Assembly (NCBI RefSeq): GCF_004137345.1
Contig: NZ_SDWV01000030.1
Coordinates: 1-54,075 of the forward strand
Length of the DNA stretch: 54,075 nucleotides
Source of the DNA: Nocardioides zhouii
GTDB lineage: Bacteria; Actinomycetota; Actinomycetes; Propionibacteriales; Nocardioidaceae
Reading direction: 5' to 3'
In this document: positions 8,257-17,995 of the stretch, piece after piece
Position numbering within the stretch: position 1 is the first letter of the stretch
How the letters are laid out: each line of letters begins with the position of its first letter
The notes under the pieces: model-generated
Database searches by the model: none
Told to the model about the DNA's origin: nothing
Seen by the model: the letters and a program-made list of their open reading frames with translations, nothing else
Program-made: the position numbers and the translations under genes

Positions 8257-9231
8257 ATGTGGAAGAACGAACCCCTCGACCTGACCGGTGTCGTCGTGCT
8301 GCGACGCGAGCTGTTGGCCGCCGGCTACACCGATCGCCAGATCCGTACACGGGTCAAGACCGGCGAACTCCATCACATCCGGCACGGCAGCTACTGCGAC
8401 GCGACGCTCTGGCACTCCCTCAGCGCGGAGGACCAGCACCGCGTACGCGCTCGTGCCGTCCTGGCTCGATCGCATCCCAGCACGGTGCTCACCCACGTGT
8501 CGTCCGCGATCGAGCAAGGCGCTCCCGTCTGGGGTCACGACCTCACCAAGGTGCACACCACCCGTACGGACGGACGGGCGGGCCGCAAGGAGGCTGACCG
8601 CGTGCAGCATGCGGGCACGATGCCGGCGTACCACGTCAAGGAGGTCAACGGCGTTCCCGTCTCCCTCGCGACCCGATGCGCGGTCGAGATGACCACGATC
8701 TCCACCGTCGAGTCGGCGCTCATCACCGTCGACGGCCTGCTGCACGCGGGACTGACGACCACGAACGGTGTCCGACAGTTCGCGCATCGCACGCGCTGGT
8801 GGCCCAACAGCCTCCGCACGACCGTCGTCCTGAGGCTTGCGGATCGGCGGCGCGAATCGGCGGGCGAGTCGCGTACGGCCTACTTCTTCTACATGCAGGG
8901 ACTGCTGAAGCCCGAGCCGCAGGTCGTGATCGTGGATGAGTACGGCGTCGAGTTCGCGCGGGTCGACTTCGCCTGGGTCGAGCTCGGCGTCTTCCTCGAG
9001 TTCGACGGGCGGATCAAGTACGAGCGTTTCCGACGCGAGGGCGAGACGCTCGAGGCATTCCTCCTGCGCGAGAAGGCGCGTGAAGAACGCATCTGCCAAC
9101 TGACGGGGTGGGTGTGCATTCGCATCACCTGGGCCCAACTGGACGCGCCTCGGCTGCTCGCCGGGCGGATCAGGAAGATCCTCGCGTCACGGACGATCAC
9201 GCCCGCGTCATCGCACCGGGACCCGGCCTAA
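8257..9231 (+). CDS. AbiEi-like winged-helix protein with DUF559/Vsr-like endonuclease fold
   Basis: 324 residues. The N-terminus (LRRELLAAGYTDRQIRTRVK, then ELHHIRHGSY) is the winged-helix seen in proteins labelled type IV AbiEi-family antitoxin domain. The C-terminus is a PD-(D/E)XK-type region with E204, D237 (FARVDFAW), E248-x-D250 (FLEFDG) and K254 in the expected order, so the nuclease core looks intact. No AbiEii nucleotidyltransferase toxin lies beside it, so this is not a canonical toxin-antitoxin pair. The gene fills element A and is flanked by family-1 hairpins. Activity unknown; a DNA-end or hairpin-processing enzyme is a reasonable guess. Confidence 0.8.
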   Translation: MWKNEPLDLTGVVVLRRELLAAGYTDRQIRTRVKTGELHHIRHGSYCDATLWHSLSAEDQHRVRARAVLARSHPSTVLTHVSSAIEQGAPVWGHDLTKVHTTRTDGRAGRKEADRVQHAGTMPAYHVKEVNGVPVSLATRCAVEMTTISTVESALITVDGLLHAGLTTTNGVRQFAHRTRWWPNSLRTTVVLRLADRRRESAGESRTAYFFYMQGLLKPEPQVVIVDEYGVEFARVDFAWVELGVFLEFDGRIKYERFRREGETLEAFLLREKAREERICQLTGWVCIRITWAQLDAPRLLAGRIRKILASRTITPASSHRDPA

Positions 9232-9237
9232 CCCTCC

Positions 9238-9299
9238 AAACTGGAGCCTCCGCCCCGAAACTTCGCGGGGGAGGCTCCAGTTTCCCCGGGTACCCGGGG
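9238..9299. repeat. Palindromic repeat, family 1, right end of element
   Basis: Hairpin arms AAACTGGAGCCTCC (9238-9251) and GGAGGCTCCAGTTT (9270-9283) form a perfect 14-bp stem, with an inner CCCC/GGGG. The 16-bp palindrome follows at 9284-9299. Order is hairpin then palindrome, so palindromes face outward at both ends of the element. It could also terminate transcription of the enclosed gene. Confidence 0.9.
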
Positions 9300-9322
9300 A
9301 AACTGACAGCACCCAACAACCC

Positions 9323-9988
9323 TCAGACGTCGGTGACGCGCACCCCGGCGTGCGCCTTGTAGCGCCGGTTGATGGAGATCAGGTTGGCGGTGAGCGCCTC
9401 GACCTGGTGGGCGTTGCGCAGCCGGCCGCCGTACATGCCGCGCATGCCGGGGACCACGTCGGCGAGGGCCTGCACCAGGTCGGTGGCCTCGCGGTCGTCA
9501 CCGAGGACGAGGACGTCGGTGTCGACGGACTCGACTTCGGGGTCCTCGAGCAGGACGGCGCTGACGTTGTGGAAGGCACCCACCACGCGCGACCCGGTCA
9601 GGATCGCGGCGGCCTGCTGGGTCGCCGAGCCCTCCTCGACCGGCAGGGCGTACGCCCCCTGCTTGTCGAACCCGAGCGGGTTGACGCAGTCGACGACGAT
9701 CTTGCCGTCGAGCTCCGCGGTCAGTGAGGCGAGCAGCTCGGCGTGGCCGTCCCACGGCACGACGACGAGCACGACGTCGCCCGCGGCAGCTGCCTCGGCG
9801 TTGGTCGTGCCCCGCACGCGCCCGACGTCGGCGAGCCCGGCCGCCGCCTCGGCGGCCCGCGACGCGTCCCGCGACCCAAGCACGACGTCGAGACCGGCCA
9901 CGGCGAACCTGCGCGCCAGGCCACGACCCTGGGGGCCGGTGCCGCCCAGCACCGCGATGGTCAATGAGGTGAGATCGACGTCGCTCAT
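9323..9988 (-). CDS. NADPH:F420 oxidoreductase family protein
   Basis: 221 residues with an N-terminal dinucleotide-binding motif (IAVLGGTGPQGRGLARRFA), a second-strand LGSRD expected for NADP, and the family's VPWDGHAELL and NPLGF segments. Enzymes of this family pass hydride between NADPH and coenzyme F420, giving F420H2 for cytosolic reductases in actinomycetes. Full length and monocistronic. ATG at 9988 is supported by a TAGCGT box 6 nt upstream. Confidence 0.85.
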   Translation of the reverse strand: MSDVDLTSLTIAVLGGTGPQGRGLARRFAVAGLDVVLGSRDASRAAEAAAGLADVGRVRGTTNAEAAAAGDVVLVVVPWDGHAELLASLTAELDGKIVVDCVNPLGFDKQGAYALPVEEGSATQQAAAILTGSRVVGAFHNVSAVLLEDPEVESVDTDVLVLGDDREATDLVQALADVVPGMRGMYGGRLRNAHQVEALTANLISINRRYKAHAGVRVTDV

Positions 9989-9994
9989 GCCGCG

Positions 9995-10000
9995 ACGCTA
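9995..10000 (-). promoter_or_regulatory. -10 box for a leaderless start (F420 reductase)
   Basis: TAGCGT on the minus strand, 6 nt before the ATG at 9988. Confidence 0.5.
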
Positions 10001-10054
10001 GCGCCCACCCCTCCGTGTGTTGTCCTGCCCCCATTACCGAGCGACGGTGGAACC

Positions 10055-10582
10055 ATGTCCAAGCGCATCGCATTCCTGACCGCATCCGAGGGCGTCGAGG
10101 AGGTCGAGCTGACCCAGCCGTGGCAGGCGGCCGTCGACGCCGGCCACGTCGCCGAGCTCGTGTCGCTCGACGAGGGCGAGGTGCAGCTGTTCCACCACCT
10201 CGACAAGTCCTCGACCCAGCGGGTCGACCGCCGCGTCAGCGACGTCGCCATCGGCGACTACGACGCGCTCGTCCTCCCGGGCGGCGTCGCGAACCCCGAC
10301 GCCCTGCGGGCCGACGAGACCGCCGTCGCCTTCGTGCGCGACTTCGTCGACTCCGGCAAGCCCGTCGCCGCCATCTGCCACGCCGCATGGACCCTCGTCG
10401 AGGCCGACCGCGTGCAGGGCAAGCGCGTCGCCAGCTGGCCGAGCCTGCAGACCGACATCCGCAACGCCGGCGGCGAGTGGGTCGACGAGGAGGTCGTCGT
10501 CGACGGCAACCTCATCACCAGCCGCAACCCCGATGACATCCCGGCGTTCAACAAGGCCCTGCTCGACGCGCTGGCCGGCTGA
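10055..10582 (+). CDS. DJ-1/PfpI family protein
   Basis: 175 residues with the class-I glutamine amidotransferase-like fold of PfpI/YhbO proteins: ALVLPGGVANPDALR and the nucleophile elbow AICHAAWTLVEA, whose Cys is the predicted catalytic residue. Members act as stress-related deglycases, glyoxalases or proteases; the specific activity cannot be assigned. GGTGGA precedes the ATG by 3 nt, a weak ribosome site. Monocistronic. Confidence 0.88.
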   Translation: MSKRIAFLTASEGVEEVELTQPWQAAVDAGHVAELVSLDEGEVQLFHHLDKSSTQRVDRRVSDVAIGDYDALVLPGGVANPDALRADETAVAFVRDFVDSGKPVAAICHAAWTLVEADRVQGKRVASWPSLQTDIRNAGGEWVDEEVVVDGNLITSRNPDDIPAFNKALLDALAG

Positions 10583-10627
10583 GCACGCCGGACTGGGTGT
10601 GGCGTACGTCACGTCTGACTGCCAGAG

Positions 10628-10641
10628 TGGGAGCGCTCCCA
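10628..10641. promoter_or_regulatory. CebR-like LacI-family operator
   Basis: TGGGAGCGCTCCCA is a perfect 14-bp palindrome, 21 nt before the ATG at 10663. It equals the established CebR (cello-oligosaccharide repressor) operator of streptomycetes, so the following secreted protein is probably controlled by a LacI-type sugar repressor. Confidence 0.75.
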
Positions 10642-10662
10642 GCACCCCTCGGAAAGGTCGCC

Positions 10663-12576
<1,914 letters not shown>

Positions 12577-12582
12577 GGCCGG

Positions 12583-13266
12583 TCACTCCACCAGCCACCG
12601 GCCCAGCAGCGTCCCGTCCTGCTCGAGCAGCAGGACGGGGCGCAGCGCCACGTCCACGTCGGCACCCGTGGCCATGCGTACGGCGTCGCCGCCGGTGAGC
12701 ACGGGCACGACGGTCCAGCACAGCTCGTCGACGACGCCCGCGGCCAGCATGTCGGCGAAGAGCGACGGACCGCCCTCGCAGAGCTGCTCGGTCCAGCCGC
12801 GCGCGGCCAGCTCGGCCTTGAGCCCGGCGAGGTCGATCTCGTCGTCACCGAGGACGAGCACATTGTCCTCGCCCAGCGCCTCCCGCGCCGCGGCGAGCCC
12901 GTCGGACGAGCCGACGGTCGCCATCAGGATGCGCCCGCGCGGGGCATCGCGCAGCGTCGGCGGCAGGTCGGCCGACCTGCTCACGACCACCAGCGGCACG
13001 CGCGGAACGTCGTACTCCTCCGCCCGGAGGGTGCCGGCGCCCACCACCAGGCAGTCCGCCCGGGTGCGCAGGGCATCGAAGACCCGCTTGTCGGCGTCGT
13101 TGTTGATCGTCCCGCTCAGTCCGTCGGAGCCCTGCGCGGCGCCGTCGACGGTGCTCACGAAGTTCACCCGGAGCCACGGCTCGCCGCGCGGCGCGTACGC
13201 CTCCGCGAGCTCGTCGTCGGAGAGGTCGGCCAGTCGTCGCAGCTCGAGGTCGCTCACGCCCTTCAT
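12583..13266 (-). CDS. Pyrimidine reductase family protein (RibD C-terminal domain)
   Basis: 227 residues with the RibD_C/dihydrofolate-reductase-like fold: LRVNFVSTVDGAAQG, DCLVVGAGTLRAEEY, LCEGGPSLFADMLAAGVVDELCWTVVPVLTGG. Members reduce pyrimidine or related substrates with NADPH. No deaminase domain is present, so it is not a full RibD, and no riboflavin genes are near. ATG 13266 gives the expected N-terminus; the open frame extends further without similarity. Divergent from the DHPS-like gene with 22 bp between starts and tail to tail with the GH55-like gene. Confidence 0.82.
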   Translation of the reverse strand: MKGVSDLELRRLADLSDDELAEAYAPRGEPWLRVNFVSTVDGAAQGSDGLSGTINNDADKRVFDALRTRADCLVVGAGTLRAEEYDVPRVPLVVVSRSADLPPTLRDAPRGRILMATVGSSDGLAAAREALGEDNVLVLGDDEIDLAGLKAELAARGWTEQLCEGGPSLFADMLAAGVVDELCWTVVPVLTGGDAVRMATGADVDVALRPVLLLEQDGTLLGRWLVE

Positions 13267-13275
13267 CCTGCCGCC

Positions 13276-13281
13276 TACGCT
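13276..13281 (+). promoter_or_regulatory. -10 box for a leaderless start (DHPS-like gene)
   Basis: TACGCT lies 7 nt before the GTG at 13289. Confidence 0.5.
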
Positions 13282-13288
13282 GGCGAAC

Positions 13289-14191
13289 GTGATCACCCTT
13301 GCGGACCTCGCCGCCCTGCAGAACGCCCACGGTGAGGCGTGGGCGTCGCCCGTCGCCCCCGTCGTGCTGCCCGGGCCGCGCGGCTCGGTCGTCATCGGCG
13401 ACGGACCGGTGACCCTGATGGGTTGCGTGAACCTGTCGCGCGACTCCACCTACCGCGAGAGCGTGGCGACAAGCCCCGCCGACGCCGTACGCATCGGGCG
13501 GGTGCAGGCGGCCCAGGGCGCCGCGATCATCGACCTCGGCGCGGAGTCGAGCACCGCCCGCGCCGCGCGGGTCTCCGCCGACGACCAGATCGCCGCCCTC
13601 GTGCCGGCCGTGAAGGGACTCGCCGAGGAGGCCGTCGTCTCGGTCGAGACGTACGAGCCGGCCGTGGTCCGCGCCTGCCTCGACGCCGGAGCCCGCATCC
13701 TGAACATGACGGGCCGCGAGCACGAGGACGAGATGCTCGCCCTCGCCGCGGAGTACGACGCCGCTGTCGTCCTGTGCTTCGGCGAGACGGCCAACGTGCG
13801 GGAGATCGCCGACGTCCCACCCGGCGCCGACCCGATCCCGGTCCTGCTCGACCACTTCGCCCCGCGCCTCACCCACGCCCGCTCGCTCGGCGTCGACAAG
13901 ATCGTGATCGACCCCGGGATGGGGTTCTACTACGGCAACCTGGTCGACCCCCTCACCCGCGCGCGCCACCAGGCGCGCGTGCTGGCGCAGGGCTTCCGGC
14001 TCCGGCCGCTCGGCGTCCCGGTGTGCAACGCGGTGCCTCACACGTACGACCTCTTCGGCGACGAGTTCCGCAAGGCCGAGGGCTTCTACGGCGTCTTCGC
14101 CGCCCTCGGCGGCACCCACCTCGTCCGCACCCACGAGGTAGCCCACCTCCGCGTCGTGCTCCGCGGGCTCGACGAGCTCACCGTGCGCTGA
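13289..14191 (+). CDS. Dihydropteroate synthase-like protein
   Basis: 300 residues with a DHPS-like TIM barrel: MGCVNLSRDS, AAQGAAIIDLGAESSTA, ILNMTG, DKIVIDPGMGFYYG. The canonical N-terminal loop (NVTPDSFSDGG) is replaced by NLSRDSTYRES and the Lys-containing loops are poorly matched, so this is more likely a divergent paralogue than the folate-pathway FolP. No other folate genes surround it. GTG start chosen from the TACGCT box and alignment start; the longer open frame from 12668 is a shadow of the divergent gene. Confidence 0.75.
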   Translation: MITLADLAALQNAHGEAWASPVAPVVLPGPRGSVVIGDGPVTLMGCVNLSRDSTYRESVATSPADAVRIGRVQAAQGAAIIDLGAESSTARAARVSADDQIAALVPAVKGLAEEAVVSVETYEPAVVRACLDAGARILNMTGREHEDEMLALAAEYDAAVVLCFGETANVREIADVPPGADPIPVLLDHFAPRLTHARSLGVDKIVIDPGMGFYYGNLVDPLTRARHQARVLAQGFRLRPLGVPVCNAVPHTYDLFGDEFRKAEGFYGVFAALGGTHLVRTHEVAHLRVVLRGLDELTVR

Positions 14192-14206
14192 GCGTCGTAC
14201 GAACGT

Positions 14207-14271
14207 AGGCAGTTCGGCTCTGACGCTCCAGGGCTCACGCTCAGTCGGTCACCAGGTGCGCCGAACTGCCT
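14207..14271. repeat. Palindromic repeat, family 3, left copy
   Basis: Arms AGGCAGTTCGGC (14207-14218) and GCCGAACTGCCT (14260-14271), a 12-bp perfect stem. The right arm encodes the C-terminal residues (QQAVRR) of the enclosed gene. Confidence 0.8.
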
Positions 14272-15116
14272 GCTGGAGTCTGATCCTCACCACGTCCTCG
14301 AGGGCTCCGCGGCAGTAGTCGGGGTCGAACATGACATCGGCCCACGTGAAGCGGACGACCACCAGGCCTCGCCGGGCGCAGGCGGTGTAGCGCCGCACGT
14401 CCCGCTGCAGCGACGCCACATCGCTGTGGAACTCGAACGACTCGCACTCGATGACGATGCCGAGCACGAGGTCGGCGAGATCGACCCGGCCGACCCCTCG
14501 GATGCGGACCTGCGGGCGCACCGACAGTCCGGGTACGCCGAGTGCGATCGCGCGGGTGCACGACTCGAACGGGTTGGCGGCTCGCCCGTCGGCCGCCCGC
14601 GCCACGGCGAGCGCCTTGGCGCGCCCGGTGCGCGGACTGGCCTCGGCGGCGGCGAGCAGCTGACCGGGCGTCACGGCGTTCTCGCGGAGCGCCGAGTCGG
14701 CCACGCACAGCGCCCTCGTCGAAGTCGTACGCCCGCGCGCACCCGATGACGGTCTCGACCGGACGGGTGACTCCCCGGTAGACCTGCATCAGGCTGAGGT
14801 CCTGCCAGAACACCTGCAGCGACTCGTCGTCGGGCAGCGACCGGTTGCGCGGCAGGGTGATCGTCGGTCGCTGCGGCGGATGCTTCACCTTCCACCCGTG
14901 GTGCACCGCCGCACTCAGGTGCGACATGGCACCCGCCACGGCCTGCGCCCGAGCACGTGCGTCCTCGAGGTCCCCGAGCGCGTAGGTGCCGCGCCGGAGC
15001 CGGCTGATGCTGCCCGCCGCGAGCTCGGCGTCGACGTCCTCGCGGGACACCAGGCACTCGATCTCGTTCCAGCGCGCCACACCGCCGAGGATGCGGATGG
15101 CTTCGCGCGGCTGCAT
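14249..15116 (-). pseudogene. Frameshifted AbiEi-like/DUF559 endonuclease-fold gene
   Basis: The N-terminal part (ILGGVARWNEIECLVSREDV, then RLRRGTYALGD) is the AbiEi-type winged helix, in frame from 15116. Near 14715 the frame breaks after CARAYDFDE. The C-terminal part continues in another frame (CVADSALRENAVTPGQLL ... VGRVDLADLVLGIVIECESFEFHSD ... RGLVVVRFTWADV) to 14249. One extra G in the GAGGGC run explains the switch. The DUF559/Vsr-like residues (D of RVDLAD, E-x-E of IECESFEFH) remain. Either a real pseudogene or an assembly error; flanked by family-3 hairpins. Confidence 0.78.
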
Positions 15117-15170
15117 CCGAGCACTCTCGTCGGAGGAGCCGAGCGCCGCATCCCGTTCTCCACAGGCCAG

Positions 15171-15248
15171 CAACGTAGGCAGTTCGACCGGCGCCAAGGC
15201 CGTACGCCGCCTGCATCGGCTGCGCCGCGCGGCCAACTGCCTACGTTG
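15171..15248. repeat. Palindromic repeat, family 3, right copy
   Basis: Arms CAACGTAGGCAGTT (15171-15184) and AACTGCCTACGTTG (15235-15248) form a perfect 14-bp stem upstream of the frameshifted gene and abut the amidase stop at 15250. Confidence 0.85.
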
Positions 15249-15249
15249 G

Positions 15250-15960
15250 TCAGCCCAAGAAGGTGCGCACCCCGGAGACCAGCCCGCGGGCGTAGCGCGC
15301 CCGGCCGGCCGGGGAGGTCATCACGCGGGCCTCGCTCGCGCTGCGCATGTTGCCGAGCTCGACCATCACGGTGGGGATGTCGGAGAGGTTGAGGGTGGCG
15401 AGGTCGGAACGGACGTCGAGTCCGTCGCCACCCGCGATGTAGTTGGCGACGACGAAGCGCCGGTCCAGCAGGCCGGCCTTGACCGACGCCGCGAGCTGGG
15501 CCGAGGGCGCGAAGATGTCGTCGGTCCACGGCGCCCGGTCGGCCGGGGCGATCACGTGGAAGCCGCGCGCTCCCGCGGCGTACGACCCGTCGGCGTGGAT
15601 CGACAGCTTGAGGTCGGCGCCCGGACTGCCGGGTGAGGGGTTGCCCGCGCGACCGCGGACGTCGACGCAAGGACCCCAGCGGTCCTGGCGGTTGCTGTGG
15701 CGAGTGAGCGTCACCGTCGCGCCCAGCGCACGCAGCCTGCGCTCCACGAGCCGCGAGACCTGCCAGGCGAAGGTCGCCTCGGCGTACCCGCCGTCGGTCG
15801 CGGCGCCGGTGGTGTTGCAGGGCTTGGTGAAGCCGCCGGCGGGCACCGGCGCGTCGATCTGCGCCGGGAAGTTGTGGTTGCCCAGCTGGTGGCCAGGGTC
15901 GATCACGATGGTCGTGCCGGTGAGTGGCAGCACGGCGGCCAGGACCAGCGACGCGAGCAT
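15250..15960 (-). CDS. N-acetylmuramoyl-L-alanine amidase (Amidase_3)
   Basis: Zinc amidase cleaving the lactyl-peptide bond of peptidoglycan outside the membrane. 236 residues with a short hydrophobic N-terminus (MLASLVLAAVLPLTG), zinc ligands in TIVIDPGHQLG and LSIHADGSY, and the catalytic Glu in PTVMVELGNMRSA. The ATG overlaps the galE stop (TGATG), so it is translationally coupled to galE. The signal peptide is short, so secretion relies on an atypical leader or the start is misplaced. Its 3' end touches the family-3 hairpin. Confidence 0.85.
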   Translation of the reverse strand: MLASLVLAAVLPLTGTTIVIDPGHQLGNHNFPAQIDAPVPAGGFTKPCNTTGAATDGGYAEATFAWQVSRLVERRLRALGATVTLTRHSNRQDRWGPCVDVRGRAGNPSPGSPGADLKLSIHADGSYAAGARGFHVIAPADRAPWTDDIFAPSAQLAASVKAGLLDRRFVVANYIAGGDGLDVRSDLATLNLSDIPTVMVELGNMRSASEARVMTSPAGRARYARGLVSGVRTFLG

Positions 15961-16973
15961 CAGCCCGAGAAGCCCTGAGGGTTCTGCGACTGCCAGCGCC
16001 AGGCGTCGGCGCACATGTCGTCGACGGTCTTCTGCGTGCTCCACCCGAGCTCGGCGTTGGCCTTGGACGGGTCGGCGTACGACTCGGCGACGTCGCCGGG
16101 GCGCCGGGCCACCACCTCGTACGGCAGCTCCCGGCCCACGGCCCGCTCGAAGGCGTGCAGCAGCTCGAGCACGCTGGTGCCGCGTCCGGAGCCGAGGTTC
16201 CAGACGTTGACCGGCTCGGTGGTCGTGGTGAGCGCCTCCAGCGCCGCGACGTGGCCGGCGGCGAGGTCCTCGACGTGGATGTAGTCGCGGACGCCGGTGC
16301 CGTCGACGGTGTCGTAGTCGTCGCCGAAGATGCGGAGCTTGTCGCGCTTGCCGACCGCGACCTGCGCGATGTAGGGCATCAGGTTGTTGGGGGTGCCGGA
16401 CGGGTCCTCGCCGATCGTGCCCGACTCGTGGGCCCCCACGGGGTTGAAGTAGCGCAGCAGCGCGAAACGCGACTCCGGCGACGCGGCCGCGATGTCGCGC
16501 AGGATCTGCTCCTGCATGACCTTGGTCCAGCCGTAGGGGTTGGTCGCGAAGGTGCGCCGGTCCTCGGTCGCGCCCGCCTGGTCGGTGCCGTAGACCGTCG
16601 CGCTGGAGGAGAAGACGAGCTTGTCGACGTCGTGCTTCTGCATCGCGCGGACGAGCGAGAACGTCGAGCCGAGGTTGTTCTCGTAGTAGTCGAGCGGCTT
16701 CTCGACGCTTTCGCCGACCGCCTTGTAGCCGGCGAAGTGGATCACCGCGTCGAAGCCCTCGGACGCGAAGAGGTGCTCGGTCTTGTCGTAGTCGCAGAGG
16801 TCGAACGAGTGCGCCGCGAGGGCGGTGCCGGTCAGCGACTCCATCCGCCCGAGCACCGTCGGGTTCGCGTTGCTGAAGTTGTCGACGATGACCACGTCGT
16901 GGCCTGCTGCGACGAGCTGGATGACGGTGTGCGAGCCGATGTAGCCGGCGCCGCCGCTGACGAGGATCTTCAT
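15960..16973 (-). CDS. galE: UDP-glucose 4-epimerase
   Basis: Interconverts UDP-glucose and UDP-galactose for glycan synthesis. 337 residues, full length, with the NAD-binding SGGAGYIGSHTVIQL, SSSATVYG and the catalytic pair Tyr-x3-Lys in NPYGWTKVMQE, then LRYFNPVGAHESG and the C-terminal GDVAESYADPSKANAELGW. A TAGGGT box 6 nt upstream supports ATG 16973. Divergent from the first GDP-mannose dehydratase gene, 41 bp apart. Confidence 0.95.
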   Translation of the reverse strand: MKILVSGGAGYIGSHTVIQLVAAGHDVVIVDNFSNANPTVLGRMESLTGTALAAHSFDLCDYDKTEHLFASEGFDAVIHFAGYKAVGESVEKPLDYYENNLGSTFSLVRAMQKHDVDKLVFSSSATVYGTDQAGATEDRRTFATNPYGWTKVMQEQILRDIAAASPESRFALLRYFNPVGAHESGTIGEDPSGTPNNLMPYIAQVAVGKRDKLRIFGDDYDTVDGTGVRDYIHVEDLAAGHVAALEALTTTTEPVNVWNLGSGRGTSVLELLHAFERAVGRELPYEVVARRPGDVAESYADPSKANAELGWSTQKTVDDMCADAWRWQSQNPQGFSG

Positions 16974-16979
16974 GCGGCC

Positions 16980-16985
16980 ACCCTA
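16980..16985 (-). promoter_or_regulatory. -10 box for a leaderless start (galE)
   Basis: TAGGGT on the minus strand, 6 nt before the galE ATG. Confidence 0.55.
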
Positions 16986-17002
16986 ACGATCGGCGCCCCT
17001 GA

Positions 17003-17008
17003 CAGAAT
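17003..17008 (+). promoter_or_regulatory. -10-like box (first GDP-mannose dehydratase gene)
   Basis: CAGAAT, 6 nt before the ATG at 17015; one base off TANNNT. Confidence 0.4.
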
Positions 17009-17014
17009 GCGGGC

Positions 17015-17995
17015 ATGCCCAGCGCTCTCATCACCGGAATCACCGGCCAGGACGGCCTCTACCTCGCCGAGCTCTTGCTCGAGAAGGGGTACGACGTCCA
17101 CGGCCTGATCCGCGGCCAGAACAACCCCCGGCGCGAGCTGGTCACCAAGCTCGTGCCCGACGTACGGCTGCACAACGGCGACCTCACCGACCTGTCCAGC
17201 CTGATGCGCGCCATGCGCGACTCCCAGCCCGACGAGGTCTACAACCTCGGCGCGATCTCGTTCGTCGCGTACTCCTGGGAGAACGCCTTCGTCACCAGCG
17301 ACGTCACCGGCATGGGCGTGCTCAACATGCTCGAGGCCGTACGCCTCCACGCGGGCGACGCGCCCGACAGCGTCAGGTTCTACCAGGCGTCGAGCTCGGA
17401 GATGTTCGGCAAGGTGCAGCAGGTGCCCCAGTCCGAGAGCACCCTGCTCTGGCCGCGCTCGCCGTACGGCGTGAGCAAGGTCTACGGCCACTACATGACC
17501 ATCAACTACCGCGAGTCCTACGGCATGCACGCCTCGTCGGGGATCCTCTTCAACCACGAGTCGCCGCGCCGCGGTCCGGAGTTCGTGACGCGCAAGATCA
17601 GCCAGGCCGTCGCCCGGATCCACCTCGGCCAGCAGGACTCGATGGCGCTCGGCAACCTCGACGCGCAGCGCGACTGGGGCTACGCCGGCGACTACGTCGA
17701 GGCGATGTGGCGGATGCTCCAGCAGGACGAGGCCGACGATTACGTCATCGCCACCGGTGAGACGCACTCGATCCGCGACTTCCTCGACCTCGCGTTCGCG
17801 CACGTCGGCGTCGACGACTGGACCAAGCACGTCACGCAGGACCCGCGCTTCATGCGACCCGCAGAAGTGGAGCTGCTCATCGGCGACGCGACCAAGGCGA
17901 AGGACAAGCTCGGCTGGACGCCGACGGTCTCGTTCCCCGAGCTCGTGGCGATGATGGTCGACAGCGACATCGCGGCGGTCAAGGCGGGCTGGTGA
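17015..17995 (+). CDS. gmd: GDP-mannose 4,6-dehydratase
   Basis: Converts GDP-mannose to GDP-4-dehydro-6-deoxy-mannose, precursor of GDP-fucose, rhamnose or perosamine. 326 residues with ALITGITGQDGLYLAELL (NAD site), FYQASSSEMFGKV, catalytic Y-x3-K in SPYGVSKVYGHY and the very typical LFNHESPRRGPEFVTRKI and RDWGYAGDYVEAMW. Followed, with a 4-bp overlap, by a second dehydratase-like gene, so the pair is co-translated. A downstream reductase or aminotransferase is not visible here. Confidence 0.9.
   Translation: MPSALITGITGQDGLYLAELLLEKGYDVHGLIRGQNNPRRELVTKLVPDVRLHNGDLTDLSSLMRAMRDSQPDEVYNLGAISFVAYSWENAFVTSDVTGMGVLNMLEAVRLHAGDAPDSVRFYQASSSEMFGKVQQVPQSESTLLWPRSPYGVSKVYGHYMTINYRESYGMHASSGILFNHESPRRGPEFVTRKISQAVARIHLGQQDSMALGNLDAQRDWGYAGDYVEAMWRMLQQDEADDYVIATGETHSIRDFLDLAFAHVGVDDWTKHVTQDPRFMRPAEVELLIGDATKAKDKLGWTPTVSFPELVAMMVDSDIAAVKAGW

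Larger units (their letters stand above)
8100..9299 (+). mobile_element. Hairpin-bounded element A carrying an AbiEi/DUF559-like gene
   Basis: A 1200-bp unit starts and ends with the same 16-bp palindrome CCCCGGGTACCCGGGG. Just inside each palindrome is an AAACTGGAGCC... hairpin, and the only gene inside is an AbiEi-like/endonuclease-fold protein. No transposase, target duplication or att-like core was recognised. Mobility is inferred from the repeat arrangement and from the solo left-end copy at 18953. Two analogous units with other hairpin families lie at 14202 and 52625. Confidence 0.5.
14202..15248 (-). mobile_element. Hairpin-bounded element B carrying a frameshifted AbiEi/DUF559-like gene
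   Basis: The unit begins AACGTAGGCAGTTCGGC at 14202 and ends with the complement AACTGCCTACGTTG at 15248. Each end is itself a hairpin (14207-14271 and 15171-15248), and the sole gene inside is a decayed AbiEi/endonuclease-fold gene. Same design as elements A and C, with a third, unrelated hairpin sequence. Confidence 0.45.

Noticed and set aside
8257..9231. AbiEi antitoxin of a complete type IV toxin-antitoxin pair
   Set aside because: No AbiEii-type toxin gene adjoins it, and the C-terminus is an endonuclease-like domain.
12668..13288. N-terminal extension of the DHPS-like protein
   Set aside because: Antisense shadow of the RibD-C gene; the TACGCT box and homology place the start at 13289.
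14241..15236. Single intact 331-residue protein
   Set aside because: The second half in this frame is Arg-rich nonsense, while the adjacent frame continues the DUF559 domain; a frameshift is the better reading.
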